DNA of 35,422 bases from Veillonellaceae bacterium (GTDB lineage Bacteria > Bacillota > Negativicutes > Veillonellales > Veillonellaceae): positions 1-35,422 of the forward strand of contig CAAFQR010000045.1 in the NCBI GenBank assembly GCA_900765165.1. The letters run 5' to 3'. Positions 16,138 through 24,043 of this stretch are shown here, piece by piece. The position numbers were made by a program, and so were the translations under genes. Position 1 is the first letter of the stretch, and every line of letters begins with the position of its first letter. Under the pieces are notes generated by a model. That model searched no databases. It was given only the letters and a program-made list of their open reading frames with translations, and was not told the origin of the DNA.

Positions 16138-16515
16138 ATGAAACGCATCGGTATCATCATTGGTCAGATTATTTTATTGTCGCTGTTCGCCGTTGCGGGC
16201 GGTTATTTAAAGGATTGGTTGGATTTGCCGTTACCGGGAACCTTGGTTGGCATGATTTTGTTGTTCGCCTTGCTCATGACCGGCGTCGTAAAGCTGGAAT
16301 GGTTTGAACAGGGTGCCGCCGTATTAATCGGTGAATTGTTACTGTTCTTTATCCCGTCCGCTATTGGGATTATTCAATACACATCGTTATTTGGTAGTAC
16401 AGGGGCTATGTTGTTAGGTGTTATCGTCACCAGTATCGTAACGTTACTGGTATCGGTGGTTATCATTACGTTATCGGTGATGAAATTACGCAGAAAGGGG
16501 TATCGGTTATGGTAA
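16138..16515 (+). CDS. lrgA: CidA/LrgA-family holin-like membrane protein
   Basis: Small inner-membrane protein of 125 residues with four predicted helices (about 6-25, 30-50, 63-83, 90-112). It carries the family pattern LPLPGTLVGMILLFALL and a basic C-terminus (KLRRKGYRLW). CidA/LrgA proteins act with CidB/LrgB in murein hydrolase control and in export of pyruvate and related overflow metabolites. The ATG at 16138 is chosen because TTAGGAGGAAACGCC precedes it; an in-frame ATG at 16090 has no ribosome site. The stop overlaps the start of lrgB by seven bases, showing translational coupling. Control by the divergent LysR regulator is likely. Confidence 0.9.
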   Translation: MKRIGIIIGQIILLSLFAVAGGYLKDWLDLPLPGTLVGMILLFALLMTGVVKLEWFEQGAAVLIGELLLFFIPSAIGIIQYTSLFGSTGAMLLGVIVTSIVTLLVSVVIITLSVMKLRRKGYRLW

Positions 16516-17228
16516 ACTACAGTATTTTTCAGTTAATCAGTATCCACATTATCGAATCGTTGGTGGGTACCGTCGTGTTATACTTCATCTTCAAGAAGTT
16601 ATACGAACGATCCGGCAAAAAACTGTATTTAACGCCGCTGTTGGCTGTGCCGGTTGTCATTGGTCTGTTCCTTGTGACCATGAAGATTCCGTACAGCACG
16701 TATCAGGAAGGTAGTCAGTACATTTCCTTGATGCTGCAGCCGGCGACGGTTGCCTTTGCCGTGCCGTTATATAAATTCCGTCACGTTGTTAAGGAATACG
16801 CCATTCCGTTGATCGTTGTCATCGGTATGGGTTGCTCCGTGGCTTTCTTAGGTTCCATGGGCCTGGCTGAAATGATTGGCCTGAGTCCGGAATTGGTACA
16901 TAGTATTGCACCGCGTTCTGTCACTACGCCGCTGGCTTTGTCCGCATCGGATACCATGGGCGGTGACCCGACGATTACGGCTATCTTGGTTATTGCCACC
17001 GGTCTTATCGGCATGATTATGACCACCATGCTTATCAAACGTGCTAAGATTCACAACCGCTTGTTAAAAGGCATGTTGTATGGTATCTCTGCACACGGGA
17101 CCGGTACTGCGAAGGCTTATGAAGATGGTCAGAAAACCGGCGCTATTGCGTCCTTGTCCATGATTTTCATGGGTATCTTCACCACCATCATCGCACCGAT
17201 TGTAGCCGTGTTATCTGCCACACTCTAG
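16509..17228 (+). CDS. lrgB: CidB/LrgB-family membrane protein
   Basis: A 239-residue inner-membrane protein, the partner of LrgA. It has the family motifs PATVAFAVPLYKFR, SIAPRSVTTPLALSASD and GISAHGTGTAKAYEDG, with about 6-7 membrane segments. Its start lies inside the end of lrgA, using an AGAAAGGGG ribosome site within that gene. In Bacillus (PftAB) and Streptococcus the pair works as a pyruvate facilitator under respiratory or acid stress. The specific role here is not shown by sequence. Confidence 0.92.
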   Translation: MVNYSIFQLISIHIIESLVGTVVLYFIFKKLYERSGKKLYLTPLLAVPVVIGLFLVTMKIPYSTYQEGSQYISLMLQPATVAFAVPLYKFRHVVKEYAIPLIVVIGMGCSVAFLGSMGLAEMIGLSPELVHSIAPRSVTTPLALSASDTMGGDPTITAILVIATGLIGMIMTTMLIKRAKIHNRLLKGMLYGISAHGTGTAKAYEDGQKTGAIASLSMIFMGIFTTIIAPIVAVLSATL

Positions 17229-17288
17229 GTGCGCGATGTTAGGATTATTTCACACGTAAGGGTTAAAAAGATAATAGTTATAGCGTTA

Positions 17289-17331
17289 GGGCGTTGGTCC
17301 GCACATTTTTAAATGCGTGATCGGCGCTTTT
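17289..17331 (+). terminator. Intrinsic terminator after lrgAB
   Basis: An imperfect stem (GCGTTGGTC..CGCA against TGCGTGATCGGCGC, with several G-U pairs) followed by a T7 run at 17325-17331. Confidence 0.6.
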
Positions 17332-17386
17332 TTTGCTTGCTACACGGCGTTTCAATCGGTACAATGGACAAGAAGGAGTGATATCC

Positions 17387-18937
17387 ATGAAGTTACGAAA
17401 GTTCTTTGCTGCGTCGCCTGGCCATGATGTGATGAACGCCATGACCATGGGGACGATTATCAGCTTAGTCATAAAAGGGGCGATTGTAGGGGCTATCGCC
17501 GGTTTTTTTGCGGCTACCTTCCGTTACCTCATCCAGTGGGGCGAGGAGTTTCGCAAGGCCTATATGGCTCATACCGACCCTGTTAGCGTGGCCATGTGGC
17601 TTGGTTTGATGGTCATCTTAGGCTATGCGTGTTACCGATTGTTGAAATGGGCGCCGTTGTCCGGCGGCTCCGGTATTCCGCAAATCGAAGGTGAAATGAT
17701 GGGCATCTTCGACATGCAGCCATACCGTACGTTTATCTCTAAGTACTTTGGTGGCGTGTTCAACGGCTTGTGTGGTTTCTCCGTTGGTCGTGAAGGACCG
17801 TCGGTGCAATTGGGCGGTGCTATCGGGAAGATTGTGTCGTACTTTTTCCGCAGTAGCCTTAGAGAGCAACGCATTTTGACGTCTGCCGGGGCGGCGGCCG
17901 GGTTAACGGCTGCGTTTAGTGCACCGGTGTCAGGCGCCATTTTCGTGTTTGAAGAAGTGCATAAAAGCTTTTACCCCGTGCTGGTCATCCCCACCTTTAC
18001 AGCGGCGTTGATGTCGAATTTTGTGACCAGCTTCCTCTTTGGACTGCAGCCGTCCTTGGGGTTCACGGTGTGGGTTGGCATGCCCATTACCTATTTTTCG
18101 TATTTGCTCTTAGTTGGTGTTGTTACCGGCTTCTTAGGGGTTATCTTCAACCGCTCCATTTTGCTTTTCAAGGACCTCTTTGGTCGTGTGAAGCTTAGCG
18201 GTGCACTGAAGATGATCATCACCTTCTTGGTGGTGACGGCTATTGGCTATGATTCCCAGGTACTTCTTGGTGGTGGCAATAGCTTGGTGGGAGAACTGGC
18301 TGACATGCCGTATTCGGTGTGGATTTTGGCCGGTATTGTAGTAGGCAAGCTATTGTTGACGTCGTTTTGCTTCGGTAGCGGCATTCAGGGCGGGATCTTC
18401 TTGCCCATGCTCGTTATTGGTGCCGGCGCCGGTGCCTTTGTGCATGCGGCGTTGCAGCAGGCGAGCATCGTTGGCAATGATTATTTAGGCAATTTCGTAA
18501 TTTGCGCCATGGCGGGGATGTTGGCTGCGGCCATGCGTACGCCATTGTTGTCCATTTTATTGGTGCTAGAAATGACCAATAGCTTCCATAGTATCTATGC
18601 GGTTGGCTTAGTAGCCATTACGTCCTACTTAATTGCCGGCCTTTGTAAGGAACCGCCAATTTACGATTCCTTGCTGGAATTGATGGCCGGTTCGCCGGAT
18701 GATACGGAAGCGGAACAGACCTTCTTTGAAGCAAAGATTCCGGTAATTTCACAGATTACCGGCGTGCCTATTAGAGAATTGACGCTGCCGCGAGACACGA
18801 TTATCGTCAGCATTTGCCGCCACGGCCTCCATTTAGTACCTCTTAGCGATACGGTGCTGGAGTCCGGCGACGAGCTGTATGTGTCGTGTAGACGAGGCAC
18901 TTTGAAGGAAGCGAAGGAGTATTTTATGGCTTCGTAA
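17387..18937 (+). CDS. ClC-family H+/Cl- antiporter with C-terminal TrkA-C (RCK_C) domain
   Basis: Inner-membrane chloride/proton exchanger of 516 residues. Selectivity motifs are clear: GSGIPQ at 94-99, GREGPSV at 134-140 with the gating Glu136, and GSGIQGGIFLPM later in the chain. FVFEEVHKSFYP (about 186-197) keeps the internal Glu used for proton transfer, which supports an antiporter rather than a channel. The last 70 residues (ITGVPIRELTLPRDTIIVSICR to DELYVSCRRG) form a TrkA-C ligand-binding domain, common in bacterial ClC of this type. The start at 17387 is chosen for the AGAAGGAG ribosome site; the frame is open 18 codons further up without one. It probably helps acid or ionic stress resistance. 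Confidence 0.93.
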   Translation: MKLRKFFAASPGHDVMNAMTMGTIISLVIKGAIVGAIAGFFAATFRYLIQWGEEFRKAYMAHTDPVSVAMWLGLMVILGYACYRLLKWAPLSGGSGIPQIEGEMMGIFDMQPYRTFISKYFGGVFNGLCGFSVGREGPSVQLGGAIGKIVSYFFRSSLREQRILTSAGAAAGLTAAFSAPVSGAIFVFEEVHKSFYPVLVIPTFTAALMSNFVTSFLFGLQPSLGFTVWVGMPITYFSYLLLVGVVTGFLGVIFNRSILLFKDLFGRVKLSGALKMIITFLVVTAIGYDSQVLLGGGNSLVGELADMPYSVWILAGIVVGKLLLTSFCFGSGIQGGIFLPMLVIGAGAGAFVHAALQQASIVGNDYLGNFVICAMAGMLAAAMRTPLLSILLVLEMTNSFHSIYAVGLVAITSYLIAGLCKEPPIYDSLLELMAGSPDDTEAEQTFFEAKIPVISQITGVPIRELTLPRDTIIVSICRHGLHLVPLSDTVLESGDELYVSCRRGTLKEAKEYFMAS

Positions 18938-18995
18938 GAGATTGGTAGCGCTTCGTAACGATTGTATTTTTAGTGTAATGCTATGGTAAATTGTA

Positions 18996-19024
18996 ATGAC
19001 GAAAATCTAAAAATGATATATACT
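18996..19024 (+). promoter_or_regulatory. Promoter upstream of the TauE/SafE gene
   Basis: ATGACG (18996-19001), 17-base spacer, TATACT (19019-19024), about 57 bases before the start at 19081. A small CCCTGC/GCAGGG hairpin lies between the promoter and the ribosome site. Confidence 0.45.
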
Positions 19025-19080
19025 GGTCTCAGAGCCCTGCGGCGCTACGAGATGGGCAGGGACCGTTAGGAGATGAAGAA

Positions 19081-19893
19081 ATGGATGTAGCAAGTATTTT
19101 TGGCGGATTGCCGATAACGGAGTTTATCGGTTTAATCTTTGCCGGTGTCGGCGTGGCTGCCCTTGGTACCTTGATTGGTGCCGGCGGCGGTATTATCTTT
19201 GTACCTCTTTTCTTGTATATGTTCCCGGATTGGACGCCGGCGCAGATTGTAGGTACCTCTTTATTTGTCGTAATGTGTAATGCGATTTCCGGTTCGGTAG
19301 CGTACGTTAAGCAGAAGAAGGTTCTGTACAGCGCCGCGATTCTCTTTAGTATCGCCACATTCCCAGGGTCTTATTTGGGCGCTATTGCATCTGGTAATTT
19401 CGATGAAAATAGCTTCCGCTTATGGTTCGGCTTGTTCTTGTTATGTATGTCCGGCTTCATTGGCTTCAAGAATATGAAGAAGGGTGAACGCAAGGAAGAA
19501 CAGTTAACCCGTAGCGAAGTTACGTACAATAAACCGTTAGGGGTCTTCATCAGTATTTTCGTTGGCTTTATTTCCAGTATCTTCGGTATTGGCGGTGGCT
19601 TGATTCACGTGCCGGCCTTGATTTACTTGATGAGCTTCCCAACACACATGGCAACGGCAACGAGCCATTTCATCTTGGCTATTTCTACGATGGTCGGTGT
19701 GGCTGAACACTTTATCTTGGACCACATTCGTTTCTTCGTAGCCATTCCTTGTAGTATTGGTGCTATCTTCGGTGCGCAGCTGGGCGCCCAGATTTCGAAG
19801 CGCTTGAAGGCAAAGTCCATTTTGATGGTATTGTCCGTTGGCGTTGGTTTGTTAGCACTTCGCTTAATTTACACTTCGCATAAATTATTCTAG
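19081..19893 (+). CDS. TauE/SafE-family (DUF81) membrane transporter
   Basis: A 270-residue inner-membrane protein with about eight helices in two related halves: GVGVAALGTLIGAGGGIIFVPLFLYMFP in the first and IFVGFISSIFGIGGGLIHVPALIYLM in the second. This GxGGGxxxVP repeat is the hallmark of TauE/SafE proteins, implicated in export of sulfite, sulfonates or other small organic anions. Start supported by TTAGGAGATGAAGAA. The stop TAG forms part of the ribosome site of the next gene nine bases away, so the two form an operon. The substrate cannot be told from sequence. Confidence 0.88.
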   Translation: MDVASIFGGLPITEFIGLIFAGVGVAALGTLIGAGGGIIFVPLFLYMFPDWTPAQIVGTSLFVVMCNAISGSVAYVKQKKVLYSAAILFSIATFPGSYLGAIASGNFDENSFRLWFGLFLLCMSGFIGFKNMKKGERKEEQLTRSEVTYNKPLGVFISIFVGFISSIFGIGGGLIHVPALIYLMSFPTHMATATSHFILAISTMVGVAEHFILDHIRFFVAIPCSIGAIFGAQLGAQISKRLKAKSILMVLSVGVGLLALRLIYTSHKLF

Positions 19894-19902
19894 GAGTTTC
19901 TC

Positions 19903-20394
19903 ATGAAGAAAAAGACCAAAAAAGAAGCGGCCGTAGTCTTGCCGGAGCCTACTTCGGTTAAGCTGTTGAAGTGGTTCATCTATATTACCTATCCGATTTT
20001 GATGGTATTGTATGCGACGAACTACGCACCGACGCCGATGATGATTTTGGCCTGTGTGGCACTTATCGTATGTATTGTGTTCGTATGGAGCCAGAAGCGT
20101 CAAGACGTGATTGCGAAGGAAGCCATTGGTGGTCTTCGTATGGCTGTAACGTACAGCACCACCATTTTCGTGGCCTTCTTTTACACCTTAGCCATGATTC
20201 GCTCGGATCAGCTCAACGACATATCGCGCCCCATCATCGCCATTGCCTCGCTTTTGGTGTACTATTGCTTGTACCTGGCTACGAAGAGCCTTGTCCATGA
20301 ATGGCGCCAGAAGAAAGCAGAAGCTAAAAATGCCCGCGAACAGCGTGAAGCTAAGGAAGCAAGAGCCGCTACGAAGGCTAATCACGATGCGTAA
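19903..20394 (+). CDS. Small hypothetical membrane protein, four predicted helices
   Basis: No family recognised. The 163 residues start with a basic tail (MKKKTKKE) and hold four hydrophobic segments at about 24-42, 46-64, 85-103 and 110-128. They end in a highly charged Lys/Glu/Arg/Ala helix (EWRQKKAEAKNAREQREAKEA). The positive-inside rule suggests both ends are cytoplasmic. The ribosome site TAGGAG overlaps the stop of the TauE/SafE gene, so the two are co-translated and may work together, perhaps as an accessory subunit. That is inference from gene order only. Confidence 0.75.
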   Translation: MKKKTKKEAAVVLPEPTSVKLLKWFIYITYPILMVLYATNYAPTPMMILACVALIVCIVFVWSQKRQDVIAKEAIGGLRMAVTYSTTIFVAFFYTLAMIRSDQLNDISRPIIAIASLLVYYCLYLATKSLVHEWRQKKAEAKNAREQREAKEARAATKANHDA

Positions 20395-20435
20395 GAACCA
20401 TAAACTTATGTCATGAAAATATAATAATGAATGGA

Positions 20436-20488
20436 AAAAGAACCTTTTGGATGCTACAATAGAGTTATAGCACCTAAGAGGTTCTTTT
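20436..20488 (+). terminator. Long hairpin between the membrane protein and budA
   Basis: AAAAGAACC..TGCTA (20436-20456) pairs with TAGCA..GGTTCTTTT (20468-20488): about 20 pairs including two G-U and one mismatch, followed by TTTTGTG. It works as a terminator for the upstream pair, or as an attenuator if transcription continues into budA 48 bases later. Confidence 0.65.
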
Positions 20489-20535
20489 GTGTTATTTATT
20501 ATCAAATTAGTTATCAAAAGGGATTGGTGAATATA

Positions 20536-21288
20536 ATGAAAAAATATGATAATGTGCCCGGTGGGGTCACAACCGATCGAGCCATTACCCAATTTTCAAC
20601 GATGAATGCTTTGCTGGGGCGGATTTATAATGGTGCCTTTGCCGTAGAAGAAGTGGAAGCGGCCGGCACCATTGGTTTAGGCTGTGGCGACTATATGGAT
20701 GGTGAAATGATCATGACAGACAGCACCTGCCATATTGCGCGCATTACCGATGCCTTAACGCGCATGGACCCCAAGGAACAAGCTCCTTTTGCGCAGGTAG
20801 CTCCTTTTAAGCCCCAAGGTCATGCTCATTTACAGGGCACTACGAAAGCGGATTTAACGGAATTACTGCTCAAAGCCGTAGGTTCGGAGAATTATTTCAT
20901 CGCTATGACCATTACCGGCACCTTTTCGAATATGCATTTGCGCTTGGCACCACCGGCGCCGAAGGACGGGGACCAGCCGTCCTTAGTAGAGCTCTTTAGT
21001 AAGCAAGAGGAATTTCAGCCTAAAAACGTAAAGGGCACCGTCGTAGGCTTTTGGGCACCGGATGCGTATCAAGGCGTAACCGTCACCGGTCTTCATGTGC
21101 ATTTTATGGATGAAAACAAAACCGTTGGCGGTCATATCCTCGATTTTGCCGTAGATGATGCAGAGCTGGCTTATGAAGTATACGGCAATTTCTCATTACG
21201 CTTACCGGTGTCGCCGGCCTTCAAGAAGGCTGAACTTAATCACGATGGTGATGATGCTCACGCTGCAATCAAACATGTAGAGGGATAG
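20536..21288 (+). CDS. budA: Alpha-acetolactate decarboxylase
   Basis: Cytoplasmic zinc enzyme converting alpha-acetolactate to acetoin and CO2. From the ATG at 20536 the protein has 250 residues, normal for the family. The zinc-binding pattern GLHVHFMDENKTVGGHIL provides three His, DGEMIM carries the conserved Glu near the active site, and a Glu is present near the C-terminus. The frame is open 35 codons upstream, but that part lies in the hairpin at 20436-20488, so the later ATG is preferred; its ribosome site (GGGATTGGTGA) is modest. No acetolactate synthase or butanediol dehydrogenase is adjacent. Acetoin formation would relieve acid load or excess pyruvate, in keeping with the nearby lrgAB genes. 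Confidence 0.93.
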   Translation: MKKYDNVPGGVTTDRAITQFSTMNALLGRIYNGAFAVEEVEAAGTIGLGCGDYMDGEMIMTDSTCHIARITDALTRMDPKEQAPFAQVAPFKPQGHAHLQGTTKADLTELLLKAVGSENYFIAMTITGTFSNMHLRLAPPAPKDGDQPSLVELFSKQEEFQPKNVKGTVVGFWAPDAYQGVTVTGLHVHFMDENKTVGGHILDFAVDDAELAYEVYGNFSLRLPVSPAFKKAELNHDGDDAHAAIKHVEG

Positions 21289-21337
21289 TTACGTATTGAT
21301 TCACAATTAAAAATTTAAATGTATACAAAAATAGTAG

Positions 21338-21365
21338 TTGTATATTTTGAGAAACGATGTATAAT
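21338..21365 (+). promoter_or_regulatory. Orphan sigma-70 promoter after budA
   Basis: TTGTAT (21338-21343), 16-base spacer, TATAAT (21360-21365). No gene on the plus strand follows; the next structures are two terminator hairpins. Confidence 0.55.
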
Positions 21366-21371
21366 ATAACT

Positions 21372-21421
21372 GTGCTTGTGTGAAGAAAGACCCCAAGGAA
21401 TGTGTAGAACCTTGGGGTCTT
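21372..21421 (+). ncRNA. Candidate small RNA between budA and narK
   Basis: A transcript from the promoter at 21338-21365 would start near 21372 and soon reach a 12-bp perfect hairpin (AAGACCCCAAGG 21387-21398 with CCTTGGGGTCTT 21410-21421). If it reads through, it would cover the 9-bp repeat tract and stop at the strong terminator ending at 21563. No reading frame of note. Not matched to a known family. The first hairpin may instead be the budA terminator. Confidence 0.35.
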
Positions 21422-21441
21422 CTAATAGGTAAGTGTGTTAG

Positions 21442-21518
21442 GTTGTTTAGGTTGTTTAGGTTGTTTAGGTTGTTTAGGTTGTTAGGTTGTTTAGGTTGTT
21501 AGGTTGTTAGGTTGTTAG
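21442..21518. repeat. Microsatellite-like tract of GTTGTTTAG / GTTGTTAG units
   Basis: Nine perfect head-to-tail units: four 9-mers, one 8-mer, one 9-mer and three 8-mers. The only variation is the length of one T run. It lies in the budA-narK convergent region. The remainder of 21289-21622 holds the promoter and hairpins listed separately and no gene. Confidence 0.95.
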
Positions 21519-21527
21519 GTACGTTAG

Positions 21528-21563
21528 CAGTAGCGGCTTGGAAGAGGCCGCTACTGTTTTTTT
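21528..21563 (+). terminator. Intrinsic terminator after the repeat tract
   Basis: CAGTAGCGGC (21528-21537) pairs with GCCGCTACTG (21547-21556), followed by T7 (21557-21563). A second hairpin (GTTGCC 21564-21569 with GGCAAC 21580-21585) follows at once. Confidence 0.8.
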
Positions 21564-21622
21564 GTTGCCCTGCTGAGTTGGCAACAGGGCTTAGAGAAGT
21601 TTAAAAATTTGTGAGTTAAGTA

Positions 21623-22960
21623 CTAGCAACGGATACCGGAACCCTTGCGTGCATAGAACCAGTACGTAAGGACGATGGTAATGGCCGTGAAGGCTAGTAA
21701 GATATAAAATGCGGGCAATACGTTATGGAAGGAGCTATAGGACCAACCGAAGATTTTCGGAATGAAGAAGGCACCATAAGCACCGATAGCAGCGGTGAAG
21801 CCGGTTACGATGGACGCCTGCATGCCGTTACTGAAGATGTACGGAATCATGCGGAACGAAGCACCGGTTTCGAAGCCGGTCATGAAAAAGAGGAACAGGA
21901 ACGCGCCGAAGAAGATGATGAAGTTATGGGTCTGAATACCAAGCATAACTACAATAGCGGCGCAGAACATGCCAATCAAGGACAACAGGGTTACTAAGGA
22001 ACCGTTGTTGATCTTATCGGACAACCAACCGCCGAAGGGGCGAATGCCGGCGCCGATGAATGGGCCAAGGAACGCTGCGTACGCAAAGGATACTTCCGGG
22101 AATTCCTTGTTAGCCAAGAGGCTTAATGCTACGGAGTAACCAATGAAGGAACCGAAGCCGCAGGTGTAAATCCAGGTCATAATCCACGTGTGTTTGTTAC
22201 CAAAGATGGACAGCATGGATTTCGGACTCTGTTTCGGTAGCGGCAAGTTATCCATGTACTTTAGGATTAACAGTAAGGCGATTACAATCTGGATAATCCC
22301 GATGTAGCAGGTGTTCTGCAAGAATACGCGACCACCGTTAACCATTTCCTGAGGACCGCCGAAAATCGGAGCAAACACAGACATGCCGATTACGATTGGT
22401 GCCATGAGGAAGATGATGGATACGCCGAGGTTACCGATGCCGGCATTGATACCCAGCGCGGTGCCGCGACGCGATTTCGGGAAAAAGTGCCCAATGTTGG
22501 CCATGGACGACGAGAAGTTAGCGCCGGCAATGCCGAGGAAGGCTACGTACACCATGAAGGTGCCATACGTAGTGGTGTGGTCCTGCAAGGCATTAGCTAG
22601 GCCGAACAGCGGTACTAACAGTAAGGCCGTACAGAAGAAGGTCCAGTTCTTACCGCCTACAAGTCCCGGCATGTAGGTGTAGACCAGTCGCCCCGTTGCG
22701 CCTACGAGTCCCGGCATAGCTGCTAAGGTAAAGAGCTCGTTGTCGGTGAAATGAAACCCGATGGAATTTAATTTCACGGCGATGGTGGACCACAATGTCC
22801 AAACACAGAACGATAAAGTTAAGGCGATGGTAGATACCACCAGGTTGCGATTGGCAATCTTCTTGCCGAATCGTTCCCAAAATTCAGGATTTTCCGGCTG
22901 CCAGTGCGCGAGAATCTCCTTGCGCGAAGCGCCCTCCTTTGGTAGCAAGTCAGTTGTCAT
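21623..22960 (-). CDS. narK: Nitrate/nitrite transporter of the major facilitator superfamily
   Basis: Inner-membrane NarK-type carrier of 445 residues with about 12 helices. The NNP-family nitrate signature is present in GIAGANFSSSMANIGHFFP with the following RRGTALGINAGIGNLGVS, and a second Gly-rich motif region at FIGAGIRPFGGWLSDK. The conserved substrate Arg is seen in GATGRLVYTYM near residue 85. The start at 22960 (MTTDLLPKEG) follows AAAAGGGG; the frame is open 17 codons upstream without a ribosome site. It is divergent from a Crp/Fnr regulator. A TGTGA-N6-TCACG palindrome (23043-23058) and a TATACT box (23016-23021, minus strand) form a class II activator-dependent promoter. It supplies nitrate to NarGHI and may export nitrite. 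Confidence 0.93.
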   Translation of the reverse strand: MTTDLLPKEGASRKEILAHWQPENPEFWERFGKKIANRNLVVSTIALTLSFCVWTLWSTIAVKLNSIGFHFTDNELFTLAAMPGLVGATGRLVYTYMPGLVGGKNWTFFCTALLLVPLFGLANALQDHTTTYGTFMVYVAFLGIAGANFSSSMANIGHFFPKSRRGTALGINAGIGNLGVSIIFLMAPIVIGMSVFAPIFGGPQEMVNGGRVFLQNTCYIGIIQIVIALLLILKYMDNLPLPKQSPKSMLSIFGNKHTWIMTWIYTCGFGSFIGYSVALSLLANKEFPEVSFAYAAFLGPFIGAGIRPFGGWLSDKINNGSLVTLLSLIGMFCAAIVVMLGIQTHNFIIFFGAFLFLFFMTGFETGASFRMIPYIFSNGMQASIVTGFTAAIGAYGAFFIPKIFGWSYSSFHNVLPAFYILLAFTAITIVLTYWFYARKGSGIRC

Positions 22961-23015
22961 AGTAATACCCCTTTTCCTATACGAATACGTTTCCAATACT
23001 TTACCCGACAATTGG

Positions 23016-23021
23016 AGTATA
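23016..23021 (-). promoter_or_regulatory. -10 box of narK
   Basis: TATACT on the minus strand. The expected start near 23009 puts the centre of the palindrome at 23043-23058 about 41.5 bases upstream, the classical class II position for Crp/Fnr activators. Confidence 0.65.
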
Positions 23022-23042
23022 GATTGTTGGAGCCGTAGTGTA

Positions 23043-23058
23043 TGTGATAATTATCACG
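23043..23058. promoter_or_regulatory. Crp/Fnr-type operator, narK/regulator side
   Basis: TGTGATAATTATCACG: a TGTGA-N6-TCACG palindrome in the divergent region. A near-identical site precedes narG. It is at the activating position for narK and about 60-67 bases upstream of the likely start of the regulator's own transcript. Confidence 0.75.
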
Positions 23059-23104
23059 AATTGTTAAAGAGGACAAATTTATAACACAAAATTTTTTTTT
23101 CTGT

Positions 23105-23110
23105 TATAAT
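23105..23110 (+). promoter_or_regulatory. -10 box of the Crp/Fnr-family gene
   Basis: TATAAT after a T10 run, without a recognisable -35 box. The 5' leader of about 115 bases contains a small hairpin, GCAACGAC (23166-23173) with GTCGTTGC (23183-23190). Confidence 0.55.
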
Positions 23111-23232
23111 GAAGTCAATCGAGATATCTAAATCAATCGAGTAGGAATAGGAAGGTTGATAACCGGCAACGACGGATCGCTAGTCGTTGCTATACGTAGA
23201 GCGTGTGTTGATACTGATGAGGACCAAGTGCC

Positions 23233-23907
23233 ATGAAGACAAAATTTGAGGACGTTAAGGAGCTGCGCGCATTTTCCGGCTTCAATGCAGAAATGTATAA
23301 AGAGGTACTGCTTAGCATTGGTGCCTATGAAAAGAAGTTCCCTAAAGGGGCGTATATTGCCCTTTCCGAGGAAAAGGTAGGCTGTGTCAGCGTCATCTTA
23401 AGTGGCACGGTGCATATGGAAAGCGAAGACATTTGGGGCAATAAGACTATATTGGTGTTCATGAACCGCGGTGATTTATTTGGCGAAACCTTTGCGTGCG
23501 GGTCGGCGCAGGTGTCTCTGGTGAACTTCTATGCGGCCACACCGGTGACGGCGCTCTATTTGCCCTATGGTGAAATTATGCGCTTCTCCACCACAGGTAG
23601 TGAGGCTCATCGCTTATTGATGCAAAATATCATCACCTTGATTGCTGATAAAAATGTGCGATTAATACAGAAACTTGAAATCGTATCGAAGCGCACCTTG
23701 CGCGGTAAGCTGTTAACGTATTTTTCCTATATGGCAAAGGTGCGGGGCGCCATGGAATTTGACGTGCCCTTAGGCCGCGTCGGCTTAGGTGAATACCTTT
23801 GCGCGGACCGCAGTGCGCTAACGCGCGAGCTGTCGCGCATGCGGGAAGACGGGTTAATTGACTTTGACCGCAATCATTTTAAGCTTCTGGTGGACCACGA
23901 GGATTAA
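23233..23907 (+). CDS. Crp/Fnr-family transcriptional regulator (nitrate respiration)
   Basis: A 224-residue two-domain regulator: cyclic-nucleotide-binding-like barrel (about 25-140, with LSGTVHMESEDIWGNKT and GDLFGETFACG), a long dimer helix, and a C-terminal winged helix VGLGEYLCADRSALTRELSRMREDGLIDF (about 185-213). The N-terminal Cys cluster that binds [4Fe-4S] in FNR is absent, so it probably does not sense oxygen that way; Dnr-like NO/haem sensing or another signal is possible. The start is set by GATGAGGA just upstream. It lies between narK and narGHJI, and matching TGTGA-N6-TCACR sites precede both, so it likely activates them and may control itself. A strong terminator ends the gene. 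Confidence 0.88.
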   Translation: MKTKFEDVKELRAFSGFNAEMYKEVLLSIGAYEKKFPKGAYIALSEEKVGCVSVILSGTVHMESEDIWGNKTILVFMNRGDLFGETFACGSAQVSLVNFYAATPVTALYLPYGEIMRFSTTGSEAHRLLMQNIITLIADKNVRLIQKLEIVSKRTLRGKLLTYFSYMAKVRGAMEFDVPLGRVGLGEYLCADRSALTRELSRMREDGLIDFDRNHFKLLVDHED

Positions 23908-23949
23908 GTGGTGTGCCGAGGAGGCTTGTTATTTCAAAAAGTAAACTAT

Positions 23950-23992
23950 GTCGGTATATAGATTTGTAAGAATCTGTATGCCGACTTTTTTT
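23950..23992 (+). terminator. Intrinsic terminator after the Crp/Fnr-family gene
   Basis: GTCGGTATATAGATT (23950-23964) pairs with AATCTGTATGCCGAC (23971-23985) with two G-U pairs and a 6-base loop, followed by T7. It separates the regulator from narG. Confidence 0.88.
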
Positions 23993-24043
23993 ATTGCTTT
24001 AACGCTATGCTTTTTAATTCTGTTTTGTTTCTTTTTGAGAAAG

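Noticed and set aside
20431..20535. Longer N-terminus for acetolactate decarboxylase
   Set aside because: The extra 35 codons fall in a terminator-like hairpin and are absent from the family; the ATG at 20536 fits the usual length.
21442..21518. CRISPR array
   Set aside because: Units are 8-9 bases with no spacers and no cas genes; a simple tandem repeat.
23043..23058. Classical FNR box
   Set aside because: FNR prefers TTGAT-N4-ATCAA; here the half-sites are TGTGA and TCACG with six bases between, the CRP-type form.
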